NCBI GenBank assembly: GCA_965203045.1
Contig: OZ241850.1
Location: 558,001 to 622,000 of the forward strand
From: G965203045 sp965203045
GTDB taxonomy: Bacteria; Pseudomonadota; Gammaproteobacteria; PS1; Pseudothioglobaceae
DNA: 64,000 nucleotides
Direction of reading: 5' to 3'
How positions within the stretch are numbered: the stretch's first letter is position 1; each line of letters starts with the position of its first letter. The notes under the pieces were generated by a model that saw only the letters and a program-made list of their open reading frames with translations, was not told the origin of the DNA and ran no database searches. Below are positions 7,697-16,386 of the stretch, piece after piece. The position numbers were made by a program, and so were the translations under genes.

Positions 7697-7815
7697 TTTG
7701 TTAATTTAAAAACTTTATGTTTTTACACCTCTACTATAGAGGTGTTTTTAAAGTGTATATCAATGCTCTTTAAAAACACCTCTTTTTTTGTTAGCAATCT
7801 TTACAAGCTAGCTTA

Positions 7816-7911
7816 GAGGCTAGTGACATGCTAAAAGAAGCTGGTTATATTTGGTATAATGGCCATAGTGTCTAATTTAGCTATCAAAGCCATTATTAAC
7901 AAGGAGGATTG
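7816..7911 (+). pseudogene. Decayed tandem copy of the DUF3577 tail and two-helix gene tail
   Basis: 7819-7875 encodes MLKEAGYIWYNGHSV and a stop, clearly related to the KKDALKEAGYSWNQDQRAW tail of the 6502 gene. Immediately after, NLAIKAIINKED matches the SSIAKAIIDKED end of the 7118 gene. A unit of about 600 bp was duplicated and its coding parts collapsed, leaving only the 36-aa gene intact. Confidence 0.65.
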
Positions 7912-7915
7912 AAAA

Positions 7916-8026
7916 ATGGATTTAATTTTAACAATCATATTTGTATTTGCTCTATCTGGTTGGCTACTAGGTCTATATGTAGCTTGGAAACAGCGCAAGG
8001 ATAAACAAAATACATCACACGCTTAA
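7916..8026 (+). CDS. Small one-helix membrane protein (36 aa), copy 2
   Basis: Second copy of the 7316 gene: one transmembrane helix and the same KQRKDKQNTSHA tail. Differences lie mostly in the helix and are conservative, suggesting selection has kept it. AAGGAGG precedes the ATG. Its upstream partner genes are decayed, so it may be expressed alone. Confidence 0.5.
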   Translation: MDLILTIIFVFALSGWLLGLYVAWKQRKDKQNTSHA

Positions 8027-8028
8027 AA

Positions 8029-8053
8029 AACTACCTTAATAAGGTAGTTTTTA
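8029..8053 (+). terminator. Rho-independent terminator, duplicate
   Basis: AACTACCTT (8029-8037) pairs with AAGGTAGTT (8041-8049), followed by T residues. It is the duplicated counterpart of the terminator at 7432. Confidence 0.65.
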
Positions 8054-8105
8054 CTTCTAACCCAAATAAGGGGACACAAGTCCCCGTTGTTTAGGGATAA
8101 CCAGC

Positions 8106-8578
8106 AGTCTTTACAAACTACTTTAATTTAAAAGTGGTTTGTAAAGACTTGTTGTTTTAAGTCTTATAGACGAAGTCACATCCTAAGAACTTCGTTAATT
8201 ACGGCAACTGACTATGGTTGAAGACAAAACATAGTCCCCTTTGTATAAACTTGGAATTAATTGAGTTTATGCCTAGCAATAAAACTTGATGCCCTACTTT
8301 AAGCAAGTTTGATTTTAGATGACAACTTAGGAGATTGTTGTTTGGAATTTTATTAGGGTGTGACTTTTTTTAATAAAGTCAAAAACGGTAGTTGTTCTGC
8401 AACATCAGATATAACTACTTTTTATAAAGTGCATCACTAGATGATGTTACATCAGGATTAGAGCAAGTCTCTAATCTTGATGCAAATCTTACAATCTTTT
8501 TATAGCACACCAAAAATTGATGTGCTACTTTCTGTTTGACCTGCTAATTTTGATAATAATTAGCAAACTATGGTCAAA
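8106..8578 (+). ncRNA. Train of about ten consecutive hairpins upstream of the pil operon
   Basis: This 470-base gene-free stretch is almost entirely inverted repeats. The first, 8106-8124 with 8131-8149, has 19 bp with one G-U pair. Then come ACGAAGT/ACTTCGT, ACTATG/CATAGT, ATAAACT/AGTTTAT, AAACTTG/CAAGTTT, ACAAC/GTTGT, TGACTTT/AAAGTCA and GTAGTT/AACTAC. These are followed by GCATCA/TGATGC enclosing GATTAGAG/CTCTAATC, a terminator-like 8504-8526 stem, and TTTGACC/GGTCAAA enclosing TGCTAATT/AATTAGCA. The last stem touches the pilL start at 8570. No ORF or known RNA is recognised. A long regulatory leader for the pilus operon is the simplest reading. Confidence 0.6.
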
Positions 8579-9271
8579 TCATCATTTTTTATTTTTATTA
8601 TTTTAGCTAGTCATTTAGCCTTAGGCGCTAATAAAACAATTGATAGATATACTCAATTGCGTCTGGGGGCAACACCAGCTCAAAGTAATGAGCTTAGTGT
8701 TATCATCAATATTAAGTTTCCTAAGTCAATAAATAATATTATTGCTGCTATTGAGTATCTGTTGTTAAGGTCTAGCTATAAACTTTCACTAGATTATCAA
8801 GCAGAAATTCTAAACAGAATTACTCTACCAGTAGTGCATCGGCAATTGGGTCCTATTGAACTTAAAAGAGCAATTGAGATTCTAATTGGCAAGCCCTGGG
8901 CGCTGATAATTGATGATGTCAATAGAGATATTAGTATTGTTTTAAATAAAACAACTAATAATACCCATACCGCAGGGTTTGATGAACCACAGAGAGAATT
9001 AAGCGATATTGTTAAGGTCAATATCAATAAAGATGAATTTAGTTCAGCAATTAAAAAAATTCTACCTAATGGCTGGGAAGTAGATATTGAAGAGGCATTA
9101 ACGCATATTAAAGTCTCTATTGTAGCTGAGGAGGTAAGCAGATTAGATACCATTAAATCGTTATCCAAGCAGGTTAGTGCTGAACTAAAGGTATTCCCAG
9201 CAATGAAGTTACTAATTATTAGGTCTGTTAAAACACAACAGCAGCAAAAAATTGAAAAGGTAATTAAATGA
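8570..9271 (+). CDS. pilL: PilL-like thin-pilus protein of PFGI-1-class ICEs
   Basis: Exported protein with an N-terminal signal peptide (hydrophobic residues 4-19, cut near ALG-A). The core IEYLLLRSSYKLS, then LPVVHRQLGPIELKRAIEIL and IGKPWALIIDDVNRDI matches the conserved N-terminal domain of ICE PilL proteins. The C-terminal part (LPNGWEVDIE) resembles the TcpQ domain of secretin-associated pilus proteins. It probably helps assemble the outer-membrane pilus secretin. It heads the pil operon and overlaps the next gene by 4 bp. No Shine-Dalgarno is visible, and the start codon region can fold into a hairpin. Confidence 0.8.
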   Translation: MVKSSFFIFIILASHLALGANKTIDRYTQLRLGATPAQSNELSVIINIKFPKSINNIIAAIEYLLLRSSYKLSLDYQAEILNRITLPVVHRQLGPIELKRAIEILIGKPWALIIDDVNRDISIVLNKTTNNTHTAGFDEPQRELSDIVKVNINKDEFSSAIKKILPNGWEVDIEEALTHIKVSIVAEEVSRLDTIKSLSKQVSAELKVFPAMKLLIIRSVKTQQQQKIEKVIK

Positions 9272-9582
9272 ATAAATTATTATCAATAATAGCAATTATT
9301 CTTTTATTGTTGATACAACAATCGTCACTAGCCCAAGTCCCCACACCTAATGCTACTAACAACACCGCAATTGATTTTAGACAACAAACCGTTATTGATG
9401 TATTGGCTAAATTATTCCCAGAACATAGCATTGATAATAGGAGCGTTAAGCCGCTGGAAAGTATTATGCTCAACATCACCACAAAAGAAAAAGACAAAGC
9501 ACTAATACTATCAGTAATTACCACAAAGCTTGATATTAAGGCAATTTTCTTATCCAAACATATTATTATTTATGACAACTAA
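9268..9582 (+). CDS. Small exported protein of the pil operon
   Basis: 104 aa with an N-terminal signal peptide ending near SSLAQ. The mature part (VIDVLAKLFPEHSIDNRSVK and on) has the alpha/beta look of a secretin N-domain or TcpQ-like fold. It overlaps pilL by 4 bp (ATGA) and pilN by 11 bp, so the three are translationally coupled. Position suggests a periplasmic accessory of the secretin; no family is firmly recognised. Confidence 0.6.
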   Translation: MNKLLSIIAIILLLLIQQSSLAQVPTPNATNNTAIDFRQQTVIDVLAKLFPEHSIDNRSVKPLESIMLNITTKEKDKALILSVITTKLDIKAIFLSKHIIIYDN

Positions 9583-10996
9583 ACCTAAATTTATCATACC
9601 TCTGTTAGCTGCATTATTAGCAGCTGCTTGTGATTATGGTGTTAAGCCCGATACTAGCGACTTTAGTATAGATGCAACACCAGCTGTTCAATCTATTAAA
9701 TTTGATAAACCAGAACCCATCCATATTGAGATTTTTTACCCGCAAGATGAAAAACTCTCTCAAGTTGTTAGTCTTAATCAGCCACGAATAAGTCTCATTA
9801 ATGCATTAGCAAAAGTAATAAACACACCAATTATTGCTGGTGATGATAAGGTTAATCTACATCAGCAAATCTCGGTTAATTTTGCTGGTAATTTGGGTGA
9901 TTATTTAACATATTTATCTAATTTAACCAATTACCATATTACTTTAAAAAACAATGGCGTGTTTGTGCAAGCCATTATCGCAAAAAGCTGGAATCTAGCT
10001 AGTATATCCAGTGATACCAGCGATATACCAGAAGATGAAGACAACGACAAAATCAAAAGGTCTGATGCTAGTGAATGGATAGAAACTATTAAAACCATCA
10101 TAGAAATTGCAGGCGATATAGGTGGTGATAGCGATGGACAAAGCAATAATGATGACAAAACGCTAGTCTCTGCAAATCAAAAAACCGGTGTAGTGTATGT
10201 TAGAGCCTCGCCTCAAAAAATAAAACAAGTAGATAAATATATAAGAGCTCTAATTAATAGTAGCACTAAACAAATCCATTTAGCTGTGACTGTGTTGGAT
10301 GTATCGCTTGACCGTGCTAAAGGCAGAGGTATTGATTGGTCAATTGTTGCCGAAGGAGCGCGAGGAGCATTTGGTATATCCAGTGTTAAAACTCAATCCA
10401 TTGATGGCGCTGGTCTTATATCAATTGGGACAATAAATGAAGACAATTTACTTCAAAGAGGTGATGTTAGCATTAAGCTATTGATTTCTTTGTTAGAGCG
10501 GCAAGGTAAGGTTATTGTTCAAGACCAGCCCAATATCACTGTTCTTAATGGTGATACCGGTATTATCTCAACCGGAACAGAGTTTTCTTATATAGCCCAA
10601 GTTAACGCCAACACTGACCAAAGCGGCAATGTTGTTACCACTTCTGAAATAGAGCGCTTAAATGTTGGTGTTAGTATGCAAGTAAAAGCCAAAGTGCTAG
10701 GTGATGATGAGGTGCTAATTAATGTGGTGCCGGTTGTTTCATCACTACAAAATTTTACAGAAATCACCTCAAATGCTGAAAGTTTCCAAACCCCCAATAT
10801 TACACTGCAAAAATTATCAACTCAAGCGATTGTCAAAAGTGGCAAAACTATGCACTTAGGCGGTTTAATCGCAGAAAGAGTTGTTGAAGCTAGTAAAGTG
10901 CTACCGGGCAATTGGTTTAGCGCGATTTTTGCTAGTGATCAAAGCGCATTAGAAAAACGAGAAATTGTAATTCTAATTAAACCAACAATAATATAA
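9572..10996 (+). CDS. pilN: PilN lipoprotein secretin of the thin pilus
   Basis: Outer-membrane secretin through which the type IVB pilus emerges. The start at 9572 gives a lipoprotein signal peptide with lipobox LAAAC; a longer start would hide it. N-terminal STN-like and N1 segments (VNLHQQISVNFAGNLGDYLTY and on) precede the conserved secretin core with IKLLISLLERQGKVIVQDQP, VLNGDTGIISTGTEFSY and MHLGGLIAERV. The length of 474 aa is near that of R64 PilN. It ends 13 bases before ssb. Confidence 0.88.
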   Translation: MTTKPKFIIPLLAALLAAACDYGVKPDTSDFSIDATPAVQSIKFDKPEPIHIEIFYPQDEKLSQVVSLNQPRISLINALAKVINTPIIAGDDKVNLHQQISVNFAGNLGDYLTYLSNLTNYHITLKNNGVFVQAIIAKSWNLASISSDTSDIPEDEDNDKIKRSDASEWIETIKTIIEIAGDIGGDSDGQSNNDDKTLVSANQKTGVVYVRASPQKIKQVDKYIRALINSSTKQIHLAVTVLDVSLDRAKGRGIDWSIVAEGARGAFGISSVKTQSIDGAGLISIGTINEDNLLQRGDVSIKLLISLLERQGKVIVQDQPNITVLNGDTGIISTGTEFSYIAQVNANTDQSGNVVTTSEIERLNVGVSMQVKAKVLGDDEVLINVVPVVSSLQNFTEITSNAESFQTPNITLQKLSTQAIVKSGKTMHLGGLIAERVVEASKVLPGNWFSAIFASDQSALEKREIVILIKPTII

Positions 10997-11009
10997 AACG
11001 GAGGTCAAC

Positions 11010-11357
11010 ATGTTAAATCTTAATAATGTTCAATTAGCAGGTGTATTGGGTCAGAATCCTGAATACAAGAAAAATTCAAATGATGTAGAAATTGCCAGAT
11101 TATCCATTGCAACTCATGAACGTTGGATTGATAAAGAGGGCAAAAAACAAGAAAGCACTTCATGGCATCGCTTAGTTATGTTTGGTAAGCAAGCAAAACT
11201 TGCCCATGACTTTTTAAAAAAAGGTTCTAAAGTTTATATCGAAGGCAAACTTAGAACCAGAGATTATGAAGACGAAGGCGCTAAAAAATGGATAACCGAA
11301 GTAGTTGTTAGTAGTTTTCAATTTTTAGATCCCAAAGAAACAACAAAAGCAAAATAA
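11010..11357 (+). CDS. ssb: Single-stranded DNA-binding protein, short form
   Basis: OB-fold SSB: NNVQLAGVLGQNPEYKK, then ARLSIATHERW, then ESTSWHRLVMFGKQAKLAHDFLKKGSKVYIEGKLRTR. At 115 aa it stops right after the OB domain and lacks both the flexible linker and the acidic DDDIPF-type tip that recruits partner proteins. It coats single-stranded DNA during transfer or replication but would not recruit partners in the usual way. It is embedded in the pil operon with its own AACGGAGG site, and the next gene starts directly after the stop. Confidence 0.93.
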   Translation: MLNLNNVQLAGVLGQNPEYKKNSNDVEIARLSIATHERWIDKEGKKQESTSWHRLVMFGKQAKLAHDFLKKGSKVYIEGKLRTRDYEDEGAKKWITEVVVSSFQFLDPKETTKAK

Positions 11358-12170
11358 ATGAAACAATACCAAGACGGGCTATCTATCACGGTCAGTAATA
11401 AGCAATACACTATTTTTGCTGACCGTGTTTTAGTTGATAAGACACAAAAAGCAGACGATGAGTTTGTTTTTGATAGCATTAAAACAGATGACAAAGTGCT
11501 CTATTTTGCTGCTACTTCGACTCACATTAAAAATAAAGCTAAAAGTATTGGGTTCTGGCATACCTTATTTTTAAATAATCTTATTAGTTTAGAAGCGGGT
11601 AGTTTTAGTTTTTATAAAAAAGTAGATGAACATGGAGAAGGGCAATATTTATTGCTCGAAGGCGCTGAGATTCGCACCGGTGCTATTATTGCCAACAACC
11701 TTCCTAAAATCAGCAAGCAGACTAAAACCTATGAATTAAAAGAATTTACAATAAAAAGAGTCAAAGTTGTTTTAACTCCTAAACAATTAGCCCTAAAACA
11801 ACAAGCACACAAAAATATTATCAAAGCTGCCTCAATAATAGCTGTGATTTTTGTAGCATTTGTTGGTCAAAACACAGTCAATTATTATGCAGACCAAGAA
11901 CAGCAGGCTGTTCAAGTTTTATCCGGCTTACAAGGTAAAGCCAATGTGCGCGTTATCAAAAAAGATAATAAAAAAACCTCCTATATTGATAAATATTTAC
12001 CAATACTGACTAAATTATCAATTACCCAAGTTTGGCAAGGCAACATTAATTTTTATACCAAAGATGCTGTTTTAACTAGTGGTGAACTAAAAATTAACAT
12101 CCATAAATTTGAACCTCTAGCAACAGAGATAACTCAAAACAAACAACAAAAATGGGTAATGAAGCTATGA
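11358..12170 (+). CDS. pilO: PilO-like inner-membrane pilus assembly protein
   Basis: 270 aa with a cytoplasmic N-terminal domain (ITVSNKQYTIFADRVLVD and on), one transmembrane helix at about 151-172 (ASIIAVIFVAFVGQ) and a short periplasmic tail. Position between the secretin and PilP/PilQ genes matches PilO of R64-type operons, although it is shorter. It probably forms the inner-membrane alignment complex with the next two products. It abuts ssb without a gap. Confidence 0.65.
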   Translation: MKQYQDGLSITVSNKQYTIFADRVLVDKTQKADDEFVFDSIKTDDKVLYFAATSTHIKNKAKSIGFWHTLFLNNLISLEAGSFSFYKKVDEHGEGQYLLLEGAEIRTGAIIANNLPKISKQTKTYELKEFTIKRVKVVLTPKQLALKQQAHKNIIKAASIIAVIFVAFVGQNTVNYYADQEQQAVQVLSGLQGKANVRVIKKDNKKTSYIDKYLPILTKLSITQVWQGNINFYTKDAVLTSGELKINIHKFEPLATEITQNKQQKWVMKL

Positions 12171-12589
12171 TGAAACAAGATGATATTAAGATTGTGTTAG
12201 TTGCTGTGGTTGTATGTCTTGCAATTGCTATTTATTATGGCGGACAAATTATAAATATCCGCAGTAGTATTGGTGAAATCAATTTAAGTATTGAACATAA
12301 TAAACATCAATTAAATCAGCAACAGGTTAAAAAACAACCTCAAAAAGCAATTTATCAAATTGTATATTCCAATCAAGAAAAAAGACAAATTGTTAAATAT
12401 TTAACAACCTATTATTTATTGGAGTTAATAGAGCAAAAGGATAACTATTTTAAGGTTAGCGGTAATTTGTATGATGTTGTTGCCTTGATTAACAAGATTT
12501 ATGATATTGACCAATCCGCTAGACCGGATATTGATTTTAAGGCTATCAAGATTAATTTAGAAAAAGCAGAATTATTGCTAAGCATTTAG
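12167..12589 (+). CDS. Bitopic membrane protein of the pil operon
   Basis: About 140 aa with one N-terminal transmembrane helix (VLVAVVVCLAIAIYYGG) and a periplasmic part with a heptad-like stretch (INLSIEHNKHQLNQQQ). The fold suggested is PilO/GspM-like: helix, short coiled coil, ferredoxin-like end. It starts within the stop of the preceding gene (ATGATG over TGA). It probably pairs with the upstream PilO-like protein. Confidence 0.55.
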   Translation: MMKQDDIKIVLVAVVVCLAIAIYYGGQIINIRSSIGEINLSIEHNKHQLNQQQVKKQPQKAIYQIVYSNQEKRQIVKYLTTYYLLELIEQKDNYFKVSGNLYDVVALINKIYDIDQSARPDIDFKAIKINLEKAELLLSI

Positions 12590-12599
12590 GAGGGCTATT

Positions 12600-13115
12600 A
12601 TGAAGATTATTGGACTATTAATACTACTTTTAGCTAGTATGGCAAATGCCAATAAAGATACTATCAATAATATAGGTCAAATCATTGATAAAAAAATTAT
12701 TAATTATTACGAGCAAACCAAAGCAATAGAGCAACAAAAAAGGCTAATTGACGCTAAATTGCAATTATTAGAAACATTGGAACAATGCAAAAATTTAGGA
12801 TTTGATTGTTCTTATAATATTAGCCTAGATTCGGTTGATTTAAGACCATTGCCTAAGGAGCAATTACCTCCACCTTCACCTGTTAGTTATCCCGAGCCAA
12901 CTTTAATTAGTATTACTAATAAAATAGCAACAATTGTTGATTATCAACAAAAACAACATACTGTTGCTATTGGTGATGAAATATTAAATTATCACATCAC
13001 TGATATTGGCCACAATAGCATTATCCTTAAAAACAAAATCACTAATAAAGAAACCAAGCAATTTGTGTACTGGGACATTGATTTAGATTTATCAACTAAT
13101 GCAAGCAAAAAATGA
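12600..13115 (+). CDS. pilP: PilP-like periplasmic pilus protein
   Basis: Signal peptide (residues 1-17, ends ANA), then a helical segment, a Pro-rich linker (PPPSPVSYPEP at about 90-100) and a C-terminal beta domain resembling the PilP/GspC homology region that contacts the secretin. There is one Cys pair in the middle (QCKNLGFDC). AGGAGG lies six bases before the ATG, and the 3' end overlaps the ATPase gene by 4 bp. Confidence 0.7.
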   Translation: MKIIGLLILLLASMANANKDTINNIGQIIDKKIINYYEQTKAIEQQKRLIDAKLQLLETLEQCKNLGFDCSYNISLDSVDLRPLPKEQLPPPSPVSYPEPTLISITNKIATIVDYQQKQHTVAIGDEILNYHITDIGHNSIILKNKITNKETKQFVYWDIDLDLSTNASKK

Positions 13116-14809
13116 ACTTGATTGATATTCACCGCAAAATTCTAGATTTGTTAATTGATAAAGCCCAACTGAGCAAAAATAATGCTAAAAACATTCGCAC
13201 ACCTAAAGATATGGCAGATTTAGTAAGTAATATTATGTGTCAAGTCAGCTCTATTGATGGTGATTTATTAGCCCAAATTATTGCTGATATTGCTGAGGTC
13301 AAGTTAGTTTTACCCAAAAATGCTAAAAAAGCAAGCCACATAGACCAAGAGAGCTTCATAGTTGATAATGTCTTATATTTAGTCAACCCATTTAATGAGA
13401 GGATTAAGCAACAAAAACTACAATTAAAAAAACAAGGTCTCATTACATTTAACAAAATTGGCATTGTGGCATCTGACCATCCACTACTTACCAAAATTAC
13501 TGTTGCTAATACTGATAAAACTGATGATGATAACGATAATGAAATCTTGTTAATTTGGCAAAATATTCTAAAACAAATTAGAAAGATAGAACCGGCCGAT
13601 ATTCATTTTATGCCGGAGGGTGATTATACAAGGGTGTTTTTCCGAAGGCATTCTAATTTATTGATTACTCTTGACCTGGAACAAAACAAATACAAAAAAC
13701 TAGTAAATGTTTTGTTCGGACTAGCTGGTATTAACAGCGCTTCTTTTGCTTTGCCACAACAAGGAAAACTTATTGAAAAAGGCATTGAATTTAGACTACA
13801 AAGTATCCAAACCAACCATACCTTCAGTGATGGAGCACTTATACCCAAAATAACACTAAGAGCGCATTATCATCATCACAAAATACTTAATTTAGACAAA
13901 GTTGGTCTAATTAAACAGCAAGAAGATATATTAACAACTATTGTTGCCTCTATCAATAGCGGTAGCGTTATTATTGCTGGACCAACTGGTTCTGGTAAGA
14001 CTACTCTGCTTTATAGCTTACTAAACAAAATGCAAACCATTAACCAAAACCAAGTGATACACACTTTAGAGGACCCAGTTGAAGTTAATGTTGCAAGTAT
14101 TATTCAATCACCAATTAATAAAAAAGCAAATATGGATTATAAAGACGCTATACCCGTCCTATTGCGCTCTGATATTGATGTTGCCTTAATAAGCGAAATA
14201 CGAGATGCAAACACAGCCCAAAAAGCACTAGAAATAGCACTAACCGGCCATATTGCTTTTAGCACAATCCATACTAGTGATGCGCTTAGTATTATTGTGC
14301 GCCTTGAGAAGTCATTTGGTATTAAAAGAGATATGATGGCAAGCACACTTGATACCCTAATTGCCCAACGTCTGCTACGCAAAGTATGTAATAGCTGTTC
14401 TATTACAAACAATTTAACAACTACTAATAGTTATATCGCTAATAAATACATAAATATGGGACTGGACAATAATTCTAAAATTCAATTTGTTAGCGATAAG
14501 GGTTGTGCCGCTTGTCACTGGACAGGATATTCTGGGGTGGTGCCAATTTTAGAAATTATGAAGCTTGATACTCAAGCAAAAAAAATGATTAGCAATGATG
14601 ATGATGTATTTACCATAAGAAATTATCTAAGCAATATTGATGAAAATAATTATTATTTGAACACCAGTCTAATGCAATCCGGCATTAATGCTTTATTGCT
14701 GGGACTGATTAGCCTTGAAGAATTAGAAAAAATACCAATTGGGAATTTTGACATTCCTCAAGATTTATTACAACAAGGAGAAAATTATGCAAAATATGCA
14801 AAACAATGA
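13112..14809 (+). CDS. pilQ: PilQ-like pilus assembly ATPase (GspE/PilB family)
   Basis: Cytoplasmic hexameric ATPase that powers thin-pilus extension. It shows the secretion-ATPase signature in order: Walker A GPTGSGKT (290-297), Asp box HTLEDPVE (318-324), Walker B region DVALISEIRDANTAQKA (356-372) and His box TGHIAFSTIHTSDA. The C-terminal zinc motif is present as CNSC and CAAC. Its 565 aa fits the family. No retraction ATPase is found elsewhere in the operon. Confidence 0.9.
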   Translation: MNLIDIHRKILDLLIDKAQLSKNNAKNIRTPKDMADLVSNIMCQVSSIDGDLLAQIIADIAEVKLVLPKNAKKASHIDQESFIVDNVLYLVNPFNERIKQQKLQLKKQGLITFNKIGIVASDHPLLTKITVANTDKTDDDNDNEILLIWQNILKQIRKIEPADIHFMPEGDYTRVFFRRHSNLLITLDLEQNKYKKLVNVLFGLAGINSASFALPQQGKLIEKGIEFRLQSIQTNHTFSDGALIPKITLRAHYHHHKILNLDKVGLIKQQEDILTTIVASINSGSVIIAGPTGSGKTTLLYSLLNKMQTINQNQVIHTLEDPVEVNVASIIQSPINKKANMDYKDAIPVLLRSDIDVALISEIRDANTAQKALEIALTGHIAFSTIHTSDALSIIVRLEKSFGIKRDMMASTLDTLIAQRLLRKVCNSCSITNNLTTTNSYIANKYINMGLDNNSKIQFVSDKGCAACHWTGYSGVVPILEIMKLDTQAKKMISNDDDVFTIRNYLSNIDENNYYLNTSLMQSGINALLLGLISLEELEKIPIGNFDIPQDLLQQGENYAKYAKQ

Positions 14810-15236
14810 AAAAGGTTTCACTATTGTAGAAATCTTAGTAGGCATAGTGCTTGTGACTATTTTAGGTTATCTACTTTATCAAAGCACTTTTAAAGATAGT
14901 ATTGACGCTGCTCATGGAGTTGCTGTTAGTCATTTTTTATCATCGCAAGCGCCTCGCGCAATTTATAGTTGTTCCCTAAAATACAGCAACGATCTAACAG
15001 AGTGCGATAAAGCAGAGCTCACAGATAGTTTTGGGCTACCAGATGATTTATCTGTTGGCGGCTGGGCTACAAGCACACCTAATAATTACAGCATTGAAAT
15101 TGCTGTGGGGTTTTCTGGTATTAGCACACCAACAGAGACTATGGACCAAATTATAGAAACCATTACCAGTAGGAATATAGGAGCAGCTAGCCGCACAGGG
15201 GCTTCAACTATTACGGTTGTCTATAATGTGAAGTAA
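14787..15236 (+). CDS. pilS: Type IV prepilin, probable major pilin (PilS-like)
   Basis: The ATG at 14787 follows AAGGAGAAAATT and lies within the end of the ATPase gene. The leader MQNMQNNEKG precedes a class III cleavage site G/FTIVE and a hydrophobic helix (ILVGIVLVTILGYLLYQ). The mature part is about 139 aa with one Cys pair (SCSLKYSNDLTEC). Position next to pilQ and pilR suggests the major pilin. No prepilin peptidase gene is in this operon, so a host enzyme must process it. Confidence 0.82.
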   Translation: MQNMQNNEKGFTIVEILVGIVLVTILGYLLYQSTFKDSIDAAHGVAVSHFLSSQAPRAIYSCSLKYSNDLTECDKAELTDSFGLPDDLSVGGWATSTPNNYSIEIAVGFSGISTPTETMDQIIETITSRNIGAASRTGASTITVVYNVK

Positions 15237-15240
15237 TAAA

Positions 15241-16386
15241 ATGCTTAAGTTTTATCGAGTTGATTTTCTACACAATGATAAGATTGCAACAGCTGAGATT
15301 GCTATTAGCAATAGAGACCAACTCGATACTTTTTTAGATAATATTGGGCTATTAAAAGACAATATTATCAAGTGTAGAAGCGGTTATAAACTTAAGAAAC
15401 ATTTTATTGATTTGAATGAGCAATTATTATTATTGATTCAAATTAAGACAGTAATTAACAATAATGTCAATATTGGTGATGTTTTTGCTAATTGGTTTAG
15501 CAATAACAAAAAAAATATCTCTATACTTAGATATATGCAAGCCAATCGCGCTACTCTGGGTTTGTTTTTAGAGGTTTTAGGTTTTGGCACTATTGTTATT
15601 GAAATAATCAAGGCTTCATCACAACTAGATGAGAATCTTGATTATGCTGTTGCTGCCTTAAATGAAGAGATTCAATCTATTAATGAAACCTCAGGAGTTA
15701 TCCAAAAAAACCTTTTTAAACTAATATTTGCCCTGCTAACTTTAGCATCTACACCTTCGCTAATTAAAGCATTAGAAGTTGGTGAACAAGAAAGGTCAGG
15801 TTCAAATATTGTAGTTGATACGTTATTGTTCCTTGATGCTAACACATCAACTATTATGTTGGTTGTGGTGGTGTGTATTGTAGCAATTTGGCTATATAAA
15901 GACCAGCTGCTAAATATGATTAAAAATATTTATCCTTTTAGCCTCTTTAATCGCATTATTACTCTTAAAAATAGTCTACTGTTTATAAACATTTTACAGC
16001 CTGCCAATAGTAGCGGTATTAAACATACAGCAACTATTAGCCAATTTGCAAAAATCAATAAATTTGCTAAATTGCAGAGCGGTATTTTATTGACACAAAT
16101 TAATGAAATGCAGCTTGGTTTGGCAGAGGCTCTGCAATTTAGTTCATTTGCTAAATCTTTGGTAAGCGGTATGGCTTCGTTTGACAGAACAGCACAATTA
16201 AGCGAACAAAGTAAAACACTAGATTTATTGCGTGAAATGCTCAAACAAGAACTTAGGGTGGCAAACAAAAAACTTAATAGTTTTGCCAATGCTTCGGCTA
16301 CCACTATGTTAATTGGGCTGATATTTATTTTATTTTTTGCTCTAATGGTGCCTAGATTTGCAGTTATCACTAATGTCAATTTATAA
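15241..16386 (+). CDS. pilR: PilR-like inner-membrane platform protein (GspF family)
   Basis: 381 aa with two GspF-like helical halves and at least three hydrophobic segments (about 155-172, 203-218 and a C-terminal one ending LIFILFFALMVPRF). It forms the platform that couples the PilQ ATPase to pilin insertion. The architecture matches R64 PilR despite low similarity. It begins four bases after the prepilin stop and overlaps the next prepilin gene by 14 bp. Confidence 0.75.
   Translation: MLKFYRVDFLHNDKIATAEIAISNRDQLDTFLDNIGLLKDNIIKCRSGYKLKKHFIDLNEQLLLLIQIKTVINNNVNIGDVFANWFSNNKKNISILRYMQANRATLGLFLEVLGFGTIVIEIIKASSQLDENLDYAVAALNEEIQSINETSGVIQKNLFKLIFALLTLASTPSLIKALEVGEQERSGSNIVVDTLLFLDANTSTIMLVVVVCIVAIWLYKDQLLNMIKNIYPFSLFNRIITLKNSLLFINILQPANSSGIKHTATISQFAKINKFAKLQSGILLTQINEMQLGLAEALQFSSFAKSLVSGMASFDRTAQLSEQSKTLDLLREMLKQELRVANKKLNSFANASATTMLIGLIFILFFALMVPRFAVITNVNL

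Noticed and set aside
8106..8578. Possible CRISPR array
   Set aside because: The units are inverted repeats of different sequence, not direct repeats with spacers, and there are no cas genes.
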